Of a DNA stretch of 64,000 nucleotides, positions 42,032-50,544 are shown piece by piece. Positions within the stretch are counted from its first letter, which is position 1; each line of letters starts with the position of its first letter. Location: the NCBI GenBank assembly GCA_963769115.1, contig CAVYKN010000001.1, positions 1-64,000 of the forward strand, in the 5' to 3' direction. The translations under genes and the position numbers were made by a program. This DNA comes from DASTFY01 sp963769115. Lineage in GTDB: Bacteria > Actinomycetota > Acidimicrobiia > Acidimicrobiales > Ilumatobacteraceae. The notes beneath the pieces are model-generated. The model was not told where the DNA came from. It saw nothing but the letters and a program-made list of their open reading frames with translations, and did not search any database.

Positions 42032-42748
42032 TTACGACGCCGAGGTCTCGTCGGGCCCCTCGTATTCGTCGTGCAGCTTCCACCACGAGTAGGGCGGGTC
42101 CTGTGGGTAGCCGTTGGGTGAGTCCTCCCATTGCTCTTGGCGTCCGAGCGGGGTGATGTCGAGCAGGCTCCATACGTTGCCGATGGCGTCGGCGGCGCGG
42201 CCGTTCGTGAAATAGGTGCGGTAGGTGCGGTCGTCGGCGCGGATGAAGACGTTGAGCCCGAAGTACTCGTCGACGCCGAAATTCGCCGAGAAGTCGTCGA
42301 CGGTGCTGTACCAGGGCATGTCCCACCCCATCCGTGACTTGTAGTGCTCGATGGCGTCGATGGGCGCGGGCGAGACGAGCACGAACGTCGTGTCGCGCTC
42401 GTTGAGGTGAGCGAGGTGGCCGACGTTGTCGATGAACATCGCGCACCCCGAGCAGCCGCCGTCAGGCCAGTTCTCCACGCCCGGCTCGAAGAAGGCCCGG
42501 TACACGATCAGTTGGGTCCTGCCGTCGAACAGGTCGGCCAGCCTCAGCTCGCCGTTGGGTCCGACGAACCGGTAGTCCTTGTCGATCTCGACCCACGGCA
42601 GCCGGCGTCGCTCGGCGGCCAGCTCGTCGCGAACCTTCGTCGCCGCCTTCTCCTTCTCCAGCAGCGCGTCGCGTGTCAGCTGCCATTCCTCGGGCGAGAC
42701 CACCGGTGGTGTGTCCATGCCGCTCGTATCGATGCCTGTCGTCGTCAT
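42032..42748 (-). CDS. DUF899 thioredoxin-like protein
   Basis: 238 residues. DUF899 landmarks: LPWVEIDKDYRFVGPNGE, LIVYRAFFEPG, CSGCAMFIDNVGHLAHLNER with a CxxC, and GLNVFIRADD. The family has a thioredoxin fold and unknown activity. AGGAG precedes the ATG. The 323 bp between its start and the next gene hold no recognisable gene, only a short open frame with no family match. Confidence 0.8.
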   Translation of the reverse strand: MTTTGIDTSGMDTPPVVSPEEWQLTRDALLEKEKAATKVRDELAAERRRLPWVEIDKDYRFVGPNGELRLADLFDGRTQLIVYRAFFEPGVENWPDGGCSGCAMFIDNVGHLAHLNERDTTFVLVSPAPIDAIEHYKSRMGWDMPWYSTVDDFSANFGVDEYFGLNVFIRADDRTYRTYFTNGRAADAIGNVWSLLDITPLGRQEQWEDSPNGYPQDPPYSWWKLHDEYEGPDETSAS

Positions 42749-43071
42749 GTCGTTTCGCTCCTCTTCGTCAGCGCCGTCAGCGCTTCGTGGGTTCTCGTCA
42801 CCGGTCCGCGTCGATCAGGTCGCCTGCTCGACGAGGTGGTCGAGCGCCTCGCTCCTGGACCAGACCGCGCATTTCGCTGAGACCGCGCGTCGCACGACGG
42901 TAGATGCACCCGGTGCCGACGTGCCCGGGCTCGCCGCCAACGCGATCACCGACCACCTGGCGATGATGACCTCGCCGGGATGGGCGGCACCGGCTCGGTC
43001 GCGGGCGTGATGGTGTGAGTGAGTTCGATGCTCATTCGACAGTCATTCCGCGGTTCGGGTAGAAGGACCAG

Positions 43072-43524
43072 ATGGATACCGGTGCCGCGCGTGCGATCGT
43101 CGACGCCAATTCGTACATGACACTCGCGACCGCGGATGCCGACGGTGCACCCTGGGCGTCGCCGGTCTGGTTCGCGCACGAGCAGTACGAGACGTTCCTC
43201 TGGATGTCGGAGCCCGGCGCGCGCCACTCGCGCAATATCGCCGCGCGACGCGAGATCGCGATCGTGATATTCGATTCGACGGTGTCGCCCCGCCAACGAA
43301 ACGCCGTCTACGTCGAAGCAGCCGCCGCCATCGTGCCCGACACAGAACTGGCGGACGCAGTAGCCGTCTACGCCGCGCGTTCCGTCGCGCGCGGGCTGCA
43401 GACGCTGGCACACGAAGAGGTCAGCGGCGACGCGCCCTGGCGTCTGTATCGCGCCCGCGCAACCGCGGTGTACGTACTCGAGGACGAGCACGATCGCCGC
43501 GTCGCCGTGCAGCTCGCGCGTTGA
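43072..43524 (+). CDS. Pyridoxamine 5'-phosphate oxidase family protein
   Basis: 150 residues. NSYMTLATADADGAPWASPV is the classical PPOX start; FLWMSEPGARHSRNIAARRE and EVSGDAPWRLYRARAT follow. Likely FMN- or F420-binding. Specific role unknown. Confidence 0.8.
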   Translation: MDTGAARAIVDANSYMTLATADADGAPWASPVWFAHEQYETFLWMSEPGARHSRNIAARREIAIVIFDSTVSPRQRNAVYVEAAAAIVPDTELADAVAVYAARSVARGLQTLAHEEVSGDAPWRLYRARATAVYVLEDEHDRRVAVQLAR

Positions 43525-43618
43525 TCACGCGGACGCGGGTTGGTCGTCCGGGCCGGCGTGACAGGCAGGCCGCGGGGTGCTTCGGCAGCGGACTGGCCCA
43601 GGTGGTGGAGCTGGTTCG

Positions 43619-44203
43619 TCAAAGGTAACTCTTCGCCAGCTCGAACGGCGAGCGCTCACTCGAGACGAACACCTGACGCAACAAAGGTTCGAACTCCTCG
43701 AGTGGCAACGATTCGTACGACGGATCGAAGCTCTCCGAGTCGTAGAGGTCGGCGAACTCGGCCGCGTCTTCGTAGTAAGGATGGTCAAGGTAGGCGTCGC
43801 GCATGTCGGGGTCGATGCCGATGTGGCGTCCGAAATGGTTGAACTGGAACACCGTGTGGTGCTCGACGATCCACGCGATCCTCTCCGACACGTAGGGGCG
43901 GAGGATCGAGGCCGCGACCGCGGCGTGGTTGCGCGGCCCGACGAGGTCACCGACGTCATGGAGCAACGCGGCCACGACGTACTCGACAGGGCGTCCGTGG
44001 CGTAGCGCCCGAGAACCTGCCTGCAGCGAGTGCTCGAGACCGTTGACCGTGTAGAAGTCCCCGTTCTCCAGGAACCGCAGGGCACCGAGCAGGCGGTCCG
44101 GCAGCTCCTCGAAGAGCTTCGTGTTGGGCCTCGTGGCGATGATCGCCCAATCATCGGCCGTCGTGTCTTGTATTCGTTTGAACGTCAGTTGTCGTTCCGT
44201 CAT
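43619..44203 (-). CDS. HD-domain protein, possibly of the PhnZ/MIOX-like oxygenase type
   Basis: 194 residues. Metal ligands in GLEHSLQAG, ALLHDVGDLV, NHAAVAASIL and VEHHTVFQ. The arrangement (first His before the HD pair, then two more His and a late Asp) is close to PhnZ/TmpB-type mixed-valent diiron oxygenases, which cleave phosphonates. An ordinary HD phosphohydrolase remains possible. No phosphonate genes are nearby. Confidence 0.68.
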   Translation of the reverse strand: MTERQLTFKRIQDTTADDWAIIATRPNTKLFEELPDRLLGALRFLENGDFYTVNGLEHSLQAGSRALRHGRPVEYVVAALLHDVGDLVGPRNHAAVAASILRPYVSERIAWIVEHHTVFQFNHFGRHIGIDPDMRDAYLDHPYYEDAAEFADLYDSESFDPSYESLPLEEFEPLLRQVFVSSERSPFELAKSYL

Positions 44204-44365
44204 GAATCGCTCCCTCGTCGACTGCGCATCACATGCTGGGCCGGTGTTCCTCGCTGGTGCAACGGCGCCACGGCCGTGCCGTCGCCGATGGCGGCGACGC
44301 CCAACACTGGTGCCGCGACGAGGTCGCGGACGGTCCGCTGCTGGACCCGCTCCGGGTCTGGATGC

Positions 44366-45208
44366 TCAACGGGACGGGGGGCCATCGCGGAGCACGTCGC
44401 GCACGTGGTCCGACGACACCCGCCCCGGTTCGAACTCCGAGAGGCACCACGTGGCACCCGCCTGCTGCCACGGGTGCGGATCGCCGCCCACCGGGTGGCC
44501 GACGACGAAGTCGTACGCTGTCGTCGGATCCTGTCGGAACGCTGTGACCTTGGCGACGACCTCGGCGAGCTGGTCGGGATGCTCGAGGTTGGCGGGGAAG
44601 AAGCCGTCGTACCGGGCGGCTCGCCGCATCGGCCTGGTGTTGCCGGGAAAGCCAGCGATCCACACCGGGACGCCGGGTCGCTGCACCGGCCGCGGCAAGA
44701 ACTGGATGTCGTCGACCGTGTAGTGGTCGCCGTGGTGGTGAACCGGCTTACCGCTCCAGGCGGTGGTGAGGATCTCCAGTGCCTCGTCGAGCATCTGGCC
44801 CCGGGCCCTGTCGTTGAGCTGCTCGCCGGTCTTCGAGAACTCGCGGGCGAACCGGTCTTCGCCGATTCCGACGCCGAGGGTGAGGCGGCCGCCGCTGAGC
44901 TGGTCCAGGGTCGCGGTCTCGCGGGCGACCTTGACCGGTCGGCGTCGTGGCAGCGGTGTGACCATGGGGCCGAGACGCAGCCGCTGGGTCGCCGCCGCGA
45001 TCGCGGCGAGCGTGATCCACGAGTCGGCAACTCGGCGCACGGGCGCGTCCCAGCGCAGCTGGTCCCAGACGAAGAACCCATGCCAGCCCGCCTCCTCGGC
45101 CTCGGCTGCCAGCCGGGCGCAGACCGTCGGGTCGGAGAGCTCATCGAACAGCGGCAGCCAGAGCGCCGACCGGGCGGCAGGCTTCGACTGTGCTGTGACG
45201 GCTTCCAT
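44366..45208 (-). CDS. LLM-class flavin/F420-dependent oxidoreductase
   Basis: 280 residues from ATG 45208. Luciferase-like barrel: WHGFFVWDQLRWDAP, LRLGPMVTPLPRRRPVKVAR, LDQLSGGRLTLGVGIGED, PGVPVWIAGFPGNT. Substrate unknown. The only LLM gene in the accessory segments. Confidence 0.82.
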   Translation of the reverse strand: MEAVTAQSKPAARSALWLPLFDELSDPTVCARLAAEAEEAGWHGFFVWDQLRWDAPVRRVADSWITLAAIAAATQRLRLGPMVTPLPRRRPVKVARETATLDQLSGGRLTLGVGIGEDRFAREFSKTGEQLNDRARGQMLDEALEILTTAWSGKPVHHHGDHYTVDDIQFLPRPVQRPGVPVWIAGFPGNTRPMRRAARYDGFFPANLEHPDQLAEVVAKVTAFRQDPTTAYDFVVGHPVGGDPHPWQQAGATWCLSEFEPGRVSSDHVRDVLRDGPPSR

Positions 45209-45292
45209 GTTCAACGCACCAGCCTTCGCGAAGAGCTCTCCAGCGGGATCGTTGACTCCTCGGGACAGCGAAGCGCGTCGCCGGTCGACATG

Positions 45293-45418
45293 CGCCTCGG
45301 CACGATTGACCGCATGGACGCGGTCATCTCAATGTTCGCCGACAGCGTGCGCGCTGAACAACTAGCCGGCGACATCTCCCACGGCGTCGATCCCGATCAT
45401 GTCGCCGTCATCCTGTAG
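45293..45418 (+). pseudogene. Short gene scrap next to the right repeat
   Basis: An open frame of ~42 residues (MRLGTIDRMDAVISMFADSV, then DHVAVIL) stopping at 45418, just before the repeat. Possibly the truncated end of a gene disrupted when the element inserted. No family recognised. Confidence 0.25.
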
Positions 45419-45420
45419 CG

Positions 45421-45467
45421 AATCCGCTGTCCGCAAGGACGTGTGGGTTCGTCTCCCACCTCGGGCA
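45421..45467 (+). repeat. Attachment repeat (displaced tRNA-Leu 3' end)
   Basis: 47 bp, one mismatch to 40770-40816. No 5' half, so not a tRNA gene. The 190 bp that follow hold at most a short CPVCGG-containing open frame (from 45504) that is not convincing. Confidence 0.8.
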
Positions 45468-45660
45468 TTGATGAAAGCCCTGCTCAGAAGGCTCGCGCTT
45501 CAATGAGCAGCCGCCTCACACGCGGCGGCAAGGAAGAGCTCGATCGGTACGTCCAGCGACACGTTCTGGTAGCTCTGTGTCCCGTTTGCGGTGGTGATCC
45601 GCCTGTTCAGGGGGCATGGCTGGCCCGAGAGTCAGTAGGGCGACGGCGTGCAGCGCTTGT

Positions 45661-46326
45661 TCACGGTCCGCCGCGCCAGTGGTCGATCCTGTGGTAGTCG
45701 GGTTGGAACCCGTGGTCGATGCCCCACAGGATGGCGGCCGAGCGGCGAGTCACACCGATCTTGCGATAGGCGGAGCGGATGTAGGTCTTGACGGTGTTGA
45801 TGCTGAGGTACATCACCTGGGTGATCTCGATGTTGGATTTGCCTTGCGTGATGAGCGCGAGGACTTCCGCTTCTCGATCGGTGAGGCCCTCGGTTCGCCC
45901 GGGCCAGTCGAGCCCGACTGCTGATCTCGACCGCGGCGGCGGGTCACTGACGACGATCTTCCCGTCGGCGATGGATTCGATGGCGATCACGAGCTCCTGG
46001 GCAGGGAGCGTCTTGGAGAGGTAGCCGCTGGCGCCCTTGGCCATCGCACTCTCGACGAGTGCCGGGTGGAAGTTCCAGGTGTAGACCGCCACGTGGCGGG
46101 CGTGCGGGTTGTCGACGAGGACGGCGATGTCGTCATGGTCGGCCTCGGGTTGAGCGAAGGAGTCGTACAGCACGACGTCGACCTCGTCGTTCACGGGCCG
46201 GTTGGCGTCCAGCTCGGCGACGACGATCCGATCCCGGTACGCGTCGAACAGATGGGCCAGCCCGATCACGACGACGTCGTAGTCGTTGACCAACGCGACC
46301 CTTACGGGCGCCGCCTTCGGCATCAC
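45661..46326 (-). CDS. LuxR-family response regulator
   Basis: 221 residues. Receiver domain ~1-130 with the phospho-acceptor Asp region VDVVLYDSF and the conserved Lys in GYLSKTLP. LuxR helix-turn-helix in the last ~70 residues (LTDREAEVLALITQGKSNIE, then INTVKTYIRSAYRKIG). No sensor kinase is adjacent. A CACCCC-TC-GGGGTG palindrome (46343-46356) lies in the divergent region upstream. Confidence 0.85.
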   Translation of the reverse strand: MMPKAAPVRVALVNDYDVVVIGLAHLFDAYRDRIVVAELDANRPVNDEVDVVLYDSFAQPEADHDDIAVLVDNPHARHVAVYTWNFHPALVESAMAKGASGYLSKTLPAQELVIAIESIADGKIVVSDPPPRSRSAVGLDWPGRTEGLTDREAEVLALITQGKSNIEITQVMYLSINTVKTYIRSAYRKIGVTRRSAAILWGIDHGFQPDYHRIDHWRGGP

Positions 46327-46342
46327 GCTGCCGAACTGTAAT

Positions 46343-46356
46343 CACCCCTCGGGGTG
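46343..46356. promoter_or_regulatory. Palindrome between the response regulator and the membrane peptide
   Basis: CACCCCTCGGGGTG, 17 bp upstream of the regulator's start, in the divergent intergenic region. Possible autoregulatory operator. Confidence 0.35.
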
Positions 46357-46435
46357 TACCCGACCGCCCGAACAGGTGGTTACGTGAACCGTGGTCGCCA
46401 CCGTCGGCGATCCGCTCAACGCCTTGGAGGATCTC

Positions 46436-46579
46436 ATGATCACACTCCTGTGGATTCTCGCCGTGATCCTGGTCATCGCCGGCGTCATCACCGCGATTCG
46501 CGGGCAGGTTCTGCTCGGCATCGCGCTGATCGTCGTCGGCTTCCTCGTCGGTCCCGGCGGCGCCAGCGTCTTCACATGA
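46436..46579 (+). CDS. 47-residue two-helix membrane protein
   Basis: MITLLWILAVILVIAGVITA, a short turn, then VLLGIALIVVGFLVGPGGAS. TTGGAGG precedes the ATG at 46436. Its stop overlaps the start of the STAS gene (ATGA), so the pair is coupled. No named function. Confidence 0.6.
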   Translation: MITLLWILAVILVIAGVITAIRGQVLLGIALIVVGFLVGPGGASVFT

Positions 46580-47127
46580 TCCGATGTGGGCGGCAAACCG
46601 GACTGGCACCACACCGTCCCAGGTGCAGGAACCACGCTCGCCTGCTCCTCGTGATTGGGGACCTGGACGCGGTCACGGCGCCTCGTCTGGCCCGGCGACT
46701 CGCCAACCATCGGTCCATCCGCGTCTTGGATCTGTCCGGGGTCACCTTCATCGACGCCGCCGGCCTCCGGGCGATCGTCGAGGCCACGCGGTCCGATCCG
46801 AACCTCGCCATTCGTGCGCCGTCAGCCTGCGTCCGCCGGCTGTGCAACATCGCCGGCTTCGACAACATCACAGGCGTTGCTGCAGCGGAGCGGACGGCTC
46901 TGCCAAGACGCCTATCGGGAGGCTGGCAACCGCGTGGCGCGTGCGTTTCGACTGACTTTCCTCCGGGTAGCGCCACGACCCGTAGGCCGCACACGCCTCG
47001 GGTCTGCACGGAAGAACGGATCCCTGATGGGCAAGAAGAAGATCGAGCAGGGGCTGCGCGACGCTGGATTGCGCAAGAAGCATGCACGGCGGATGGCCAA
47101 GGGCGCCGACAAGGCCCGAGCAGGTGA
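46576..47127 (+). CDS. STAS-domain protein (anti-sigma-factor-antagonist-like)
   Basis: Up to 183 residues. Residues ~20-100 form a STAS domain: LLLVIGDLDAVTAPRLARRL, then IRVLDLSGVTFIDAAGLRAI, which includes the usual region of the regulatory Ser/Thr. The C-terminal ~80 residues match nothing and overlap the next gene by 100 bp, so the true end may be earlier. No partner kinase is nearby. Confidence 0.65.
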   Translation: MIRCGRQTGLAPHRPRCRNHARLLLVIGDLDAVTAPRLARRLANHRSIRVLDLSGVTFIDAAGLRAIVEATRSDPNLAIRAPSACVRRLCNIAGFDNITGVAAAERTALPRRLSGGWQPRGACVSTDFPPGSATTRRPHTPRVCTEERIPDGQEEDRAGAARRWIAQEACTADGQGRRQGPSR

Positions 47128-47332
47128 CCGCGCGGCACGCAAACTCGTCGAGCAACACTCCGCCGCCCTCCGAGCCAGCGTTTCGGCGGTCGTGAGTCAC
47201 GCCAAACCGCCGAGGTCGAGGTTCACGAAGAAGGCGTCGGCGAAGAAGTCGTCGACCAAGAGGAGCTCCGCCAAGCGGGCGCCGGCGCGGCGATCAACCT
47301 CCAAGTCGACTGCGCGGAGGTCAGCTCGCTAG
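47027..47332 (+). CDS. Lys/Arg-rich histone-like protein
   Basis: 101 residues. N-terminal helical region (MGKKKIEQGLRDAGLRKKHA), then a C-terminal tail of repeated Ser/Lys/Ala blocks (KKASAKKSSTKRSSAKRAPA) as in histone H1-like nucleoid proteins. Probably nucleic-acid binding. Overlaps the end of the STAS frame. Confidence 0.6.
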   Translation: MGKKKIEQGLRDAGLRKKHARRMAKGADKARAGDRAARKLVEQHSAALRASVSAVVSHAKPPRSRFTKKASAKKSSTKRSSAKRAPARRSTSKSTARRSAR

Positions 47333-47369
47333 TCCGCAAGGACGTGGGTTTCGACTTGCAGCTCGGGCA
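47331..47369 (+). repeat. Degenerate third copy of the tRNA-Leu 3' end
   Basis: Keeps GTCCGCAAGGACGTG and GCTCGGGCA around a diverged T-loop region; one base shorter than the other copies. Confidence 0.6.
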
Positions 47370-47398
47370 CCGCCATCTGCCCTGCTGTGGATGTCCGG

Positions 47399-48124
47399 TC
47401 AGTTGCCGGTCTCGTCGACGGGGGCGTGCACCGGCTTCGATTCGGGGGAACCCCGTTGACGCAGCATGATGCTCAGCACCACGATCGACCCGACGGCGAG
47501 GAACTCGCTCTGCCAGTTCTGGAAGCTCTGGAACCAGAACTCGCTGCTCCGCACGAACTCCCACGCCCCGACGGGCTGGGCGCCGTGCGCTTGCTGCTCG
47601 GCGCTGTACTCGCGCGCCCCACCGAGCGCGTGACCCACGATCGACCCGACGAAGAGCACGACGAACGCCGCCAGGAGGCTGTTCTCGTACAGCTTCAACC
47701 AGACGCCGCCGCGCCGTACGGGCCACGGGGCGTCGGGATCGTCCCGATGGGATCGCGGGTCCTCGTCGGACGGTCCGCCTTCCTCGGGCTTCGACTCTGC
47801 TGAGCCCTTCTGGACGAGGAAGGCGGTCAACAGCACGAAGGCCGCCATCTGCAGGAACTCGCTCTCCCAGTTCTCGAACGTGGCCTCGACGAAGTGCCCC
47901 GTGGTCAGATACGACAGGTAGCCGACGGTAGGTTCGCCGTGCTGTTGCTGATCGGCGTCATAGGACCGCCAGCCCGTCACGCTCTGAGCGACCAGGAACA
48001 CGGCGAAGAGCCCGAAGCAGGCGAAGGCCAGCTTGCTGTTCCGGATCCAGCTCGACCCGCCCCGCTGCCGTGACTCTGGCTGTGCGGAGGTCGCCACGGG
48101 CGGAACGTACCCGAACTGCGTCAC
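47399..48124 (-). CDS. DUF6766 family membrane protein
   Basis: 241 residues from GTG. Two similar halves, each with two hydrophobic helices and a WxSEF motif (FENWESEFLQMAAFVLLTAF and FQNWQSEFLAVGSIVVLSIM), separated by an acidic loop: an internal duplication. Its start overlaps the stop of the acyl-CoA-dehydrogenase-like gene. Function unknown. Confidence 0.75.
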   Translation of the reverse strand: MTQFGYVPPVATSAQPESRQRGGSSWIRNSKLAFACFGLFAVFLVAQSVTGWRSYDADQQQHGEPTVGYLSYLTTGHFVEATFENWESEFLQMAAFVLLTAFLVQKGSAESKPEEGGPSDEDPRSHRDDPDAPWPVRRGGVWLKLYENSLLAAFVVLFVGSIVGHALGGAREYSAEQQAHGAQPVGAWEFVRSSEFWFQSFQNWQSEFLAVGSIVVLSIMLRQRGSPESKPVHAPVDETGN

Positions 48125-49086
48125 CGACGGTCCGGCCCTCTTCGCAGGACCTCACGTCCTATGAGGGCAAGGTCGTGGTCGGCATGGTGTTGGCGTATGT
48201 AGAGGCTGAGGTCGGCCACGCGTCGAGCGTGGCCGGCGTCGAGCGCCAGCGGGGAAGCGCCCAGCGCCCGGCCACACCGGTCGATGATGCCGACGATCGT
48301 CCGCTCGACCAGGTGGCGGACCGTCAGCGCCCGGACCAGGCCGGTCCGGTGTTGATCCCCTGGATCGTCGTCGATCTCCGTCGCCGCAACCTTCAACGTC
48401 GCCCGGAGATTCCATGAGGCGGCGTGGACCGCGCCCACGTGGGTGAGGGCGACGGGGTCGTGCGCATGTGTCGCCCGCATCAGGTCGTCCGCCAGCCCCT
48501 CCGCGCCGCCCGCCCATGCCGCCGCGACACCGACCGATCCGTGCCAGAACCCAGGGCGGTCCGTGTAGAACCCCGGAGGGCCGATCGCGTCCGAGGCGGG
48601 CACCTCGACATCGTCGAAGCGAACCGTCCACGTCGTCGTGTCGGCGAGGGCGGGTGTGGCCCAGGTCGAGGCATCGGGCTGCACGCCTGGCGCAGCCAGA
48701 TCGACGACGAAGAGGCGGGAGGCGCCGTCGCTGCTGGCGGTCACCAGCGCCCCGTCGAGCAACCCGGCGCCGGAGCACCAGGCCCGCTGACCCCGCAACA
48801 CCCAGCCATCGCGAGTGCGGCGGGCCTCGATCCGGCTTCCGTCGAAATCTGCCGCCCACACTCCCAGGAGACGACGATCGTTCGCGCCCGTGCCACCGGC
48901 TTCTCGGAGGATGGCGACGGCATCGAGGTGGGCTTCGGCCAGCCGTCCCAGTGCGACGTCCTCGCGGCTCAGCGCCATGAGGGCATCGAAGCGGTGCCAG
49001 GTCTGCCCCGACCCCGGCAACGGCACTTCGAGGGCACCGGTATCGAGCAGCTCCCGCAGGCGCGCAGCGTGGGGATGTTGCGTCAT
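48121..49086 (-). CDS. Acyl-CoA-dehydrogenase-like flavoprotein
   Basis: 321 residues. Resembles acyl-CoA dehydrogenases (LRGQRAWCSGAGLLDGALVT, FDDVEVPASDAIGPPGFY) but is shorter than the usual ~380. Genes of this kind recur with a NodS-like methyltransferase and a glycosyltransferase, as here, often with a PIG-L deacetylase that is absent from this window. Substrate unknown. Confidence 0.75.
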   Translation of the reverse strand: MTQHPHAARLRELLDTGALEVPLPGSGQTWHRFDALMALSREDVALGRLAEAHLDAVAILREAGGTGANDRRLLGVWAADFDGSRIEARRTRDGWVLRGQRAWCSGAGLLDGALVTASSDGASRLFVVDLAAPGVQPDASTWATPALADTTTWTVRFDDVEVPASDAIGPPGFYTDRPGFWHGSVGVAAAWAGGAEGLADDLMRATHAHDPVALTHVGAVHAASWNLRATLKVAATEIDDDPGDQHRTGLVRALTVRHLVERTIVGIIDRCGRALGASPLALDAGHARRVADLSLYIRQHHADHDLALIGREVLRRGPDRR

Positions 49087-49787
49087 ACGACCTGGGGCGC
49101 GGCCAGTTCGAGCAACCAGTCGGCGAACCCGCCGCTCACGCGGCTGTCGGTGCGGCTGCTCGTCGTGACGCGGAGCCATCGCGGCGAGACCGTCCGCAGG
49201 CCGAGTTCCCGGAGCGAGCTCCATAGGTGGTGCTCCTCGCCGGTGGCCAGTGAGGGCCAACCGCCGGCAGCGACGTATGCGTCCGCTCGCACACCGAGGT
49301 TGGCTGCGTGGACGTGGGAGTGCTCCTCGTCGAGAGGTCCCTCGTAGATGGCGGCGAACCGCTCGGCCACGACGGGTGGATGGCCGGCGAAGGAGTCGAC
49401 GTCGATCACGCCGGCCGCCGCCATGGCCCCCGCGGCCGCACATCGCAGGTGACGTTCGAGCCAATCGGGAGGAACGACGGTGTCGGCATCCGTCGACGCC
49501 AACCAGACGCGGTCCGACGGCACCGCGACCAGGAGCTTCAGGAGCCGGGTGACGCCGAGGGCGCGGGCCGCGCCGGCGCTCCCGACGGCCACCTCGATGA
49601 CCTCGCCGTCGTCGTCCAGGGAATCGCGTGCGATCGAAGCGGTGTCATCGACGCAGGAGTCGGCGACGACGATGATGTGCGTCGCCAGCGGGAGCCGACC
49701 TGCCGATTGCTGCAGCGCGGTGATGCAGGCGGCGATCCGAGCCGCCTCGTTCCGTGCCGGGACCACGACGCCGACCCGCCAGGTCAT
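49083..49787 (-). CDS. Family 2 glycosyltransferase
   Basis: 234 residues. GT-A fold: VVVPARNEAARIAACITALQ, the STDADTVVPPDWL metal-binding DxD region, and HAANLGVRADAYVAAGGWPS. No transmembrane helices. Overlaps both neighbours by 4 bp, so part of a coupled operon. Confidence 0.82.
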   Translation of the reverse strand: MTWRVGVVVPARNEAARIAACITALQQSAGRLPLATHIIVVADSCVDDTASIARDSLDDDGEVIEVAVGSAGAARALGVTRLLKLLVAVPSDRVWLASTDADTVVPPDWLERHLRCAAAGAMAAAGVIDVDSFAGHPPVVAERFAAIYEGPLDEEHSHVHAANLGVRADAYVAAGGWPSLATGEEHHLWSSLRELGLRTVSPRWLRVTTSSRTDSRVSGGFADWLLELAAPQVV

Positions 49788-50353
49788 GACCGTTCCCAGA
49801 CATCGAGCCGGAAGGCCGGCTCCTCGTAGGCGCCGAGCAGAGTGAGGCGGTCCGCCTGGCGCAGATGCTCGTGCACCTCGTCGCCGCTCAACACGTGCGC
49901 GTCACTGTGGCCCCGCCAGTGCACGGCGATCAACGTGCCTCGAGGTTCCAAGCAGGCCACCGCGCGATCTCGCACGACGCAGAGCTCCGGTACCTCGAAG
50001 TAGTAGCCGAGCTCGCTGAGGACGACGAGGTCGAACGTGCCGTCGGGCCAGTCGTCCGGCAGCTCTCCCGGACCCAGCTGGACGTTGTCGAGTTCCTGGC
50101 ACCGGCGCCGGGCCTCGGCCAGCGCCGTCCGAGCGGGCTCCGAGGCGTACACGTGGGTGCACCGTGCCGCCAATCGCCGAGTGAGCTCTCCGATGGAGCA
50201 CGCGGGCTCGAACGCACGCCGATAGTGCCGCTGGGGCAGGGCGGCCACGGTGAGGTCGTAGCGCCGCTGCTCGTACTCGCTGACGGCGAAGCCCCACGGA
50301 TCGGGGTCACCGCGATAGAGCCGCTCGAAGTCCTCGATGGCGACGTGGGTCAA
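49784..50353 (-). CDS. SAM-dependent methyltransferase, NodS-like
   Basis: 189 residues from TTG. NodS-family start FERLYRGDPDPWGFAVSEYE, SAM motif RAFEPACSIGELTRRL, and FDLVVLSELGYYFEVPEL. First gene of the operon that continues with the glycosyltransferase, acyl-CoA-dehydrogenase-like and DUF6766 genes. Confidence 0.82.
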   Translation of the reverse strand: MTHVAIEDFERLYRGDPDPWGFAVSEYEQRRYDLTVAALPQRHYRRAFEPACSIGELTRRLAARCTHVYASEPARTALAEARRRCQELDNVQLGPGELPDDWPDGTFDLVVLSELGYYFEVPELCVVRDRAVACLEPRGTLIAVHWRGHSDAHVLSGDEVHEHLRQADRLTLLGAYEEPAFRLDVWERS

Positions 50354-50544
50354 CTGAACAGCACCTCGAACGATCCGGTCGAGCGCCGCAACCCGTGGGG
50401 TGTCAGGTCGGATTGGGCGCGTGCGTCACAGATGCCTCGGCCAGTGGGTGGCGAAACGTCCGGTACGACTTGGATGTCAGCGGGACGACAGGCGCCGCAC
50501 CCTTCATGGGCACCCGGAGAGCCCTCGGGTTCGGCGCTGCGCTG

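Larger units (their letters stand above)
40770..45467. mobile_element. Accessory segment 1 at tRNA-Leu, bounded by 47-bp repeats
   Basis: Direct repeats of the tRNA-Leu 3' end (40770-40816 and 45421-45467, one mismatch) bracket an epoxide-hydrolase-like gene, a DUF899 gene, a PPOX gene, an HD-domain gene, an LLM gene and a gene scrap next to the right repeat. This is the expected footprint of integration into a tRNA gene. No recombinase is visible. Confidence 0.72.
45468..47369. mobile_element. Accessory segment 2, between two tRNA-Leu 3'-end copies
   Basis: Lies between the 45421 repeat and a degenerate third copy at 47331-47369 (AGTCCGCAAGGACGTG, then CTCGGGCA kept). It carries a LuxR-type regulator, a two-helix membrane peptide, a STAS protein and a Lys-rich basic protein. 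Probably an older insertion at the same site. No recombinase. Confidence 0.5.

Noticed and set aside
45421..45467. A second tRNA-Leu gene
   Set aside because: Only the variable arm, T arm and acceptor 3' strand are present.
45504..45697. Small zinc-ribbon gene (CPVCGG)
   Set aside because: Poor ribosome-binding site, overlap with the response-regulator end, and a tail that reads like shadow sequence.
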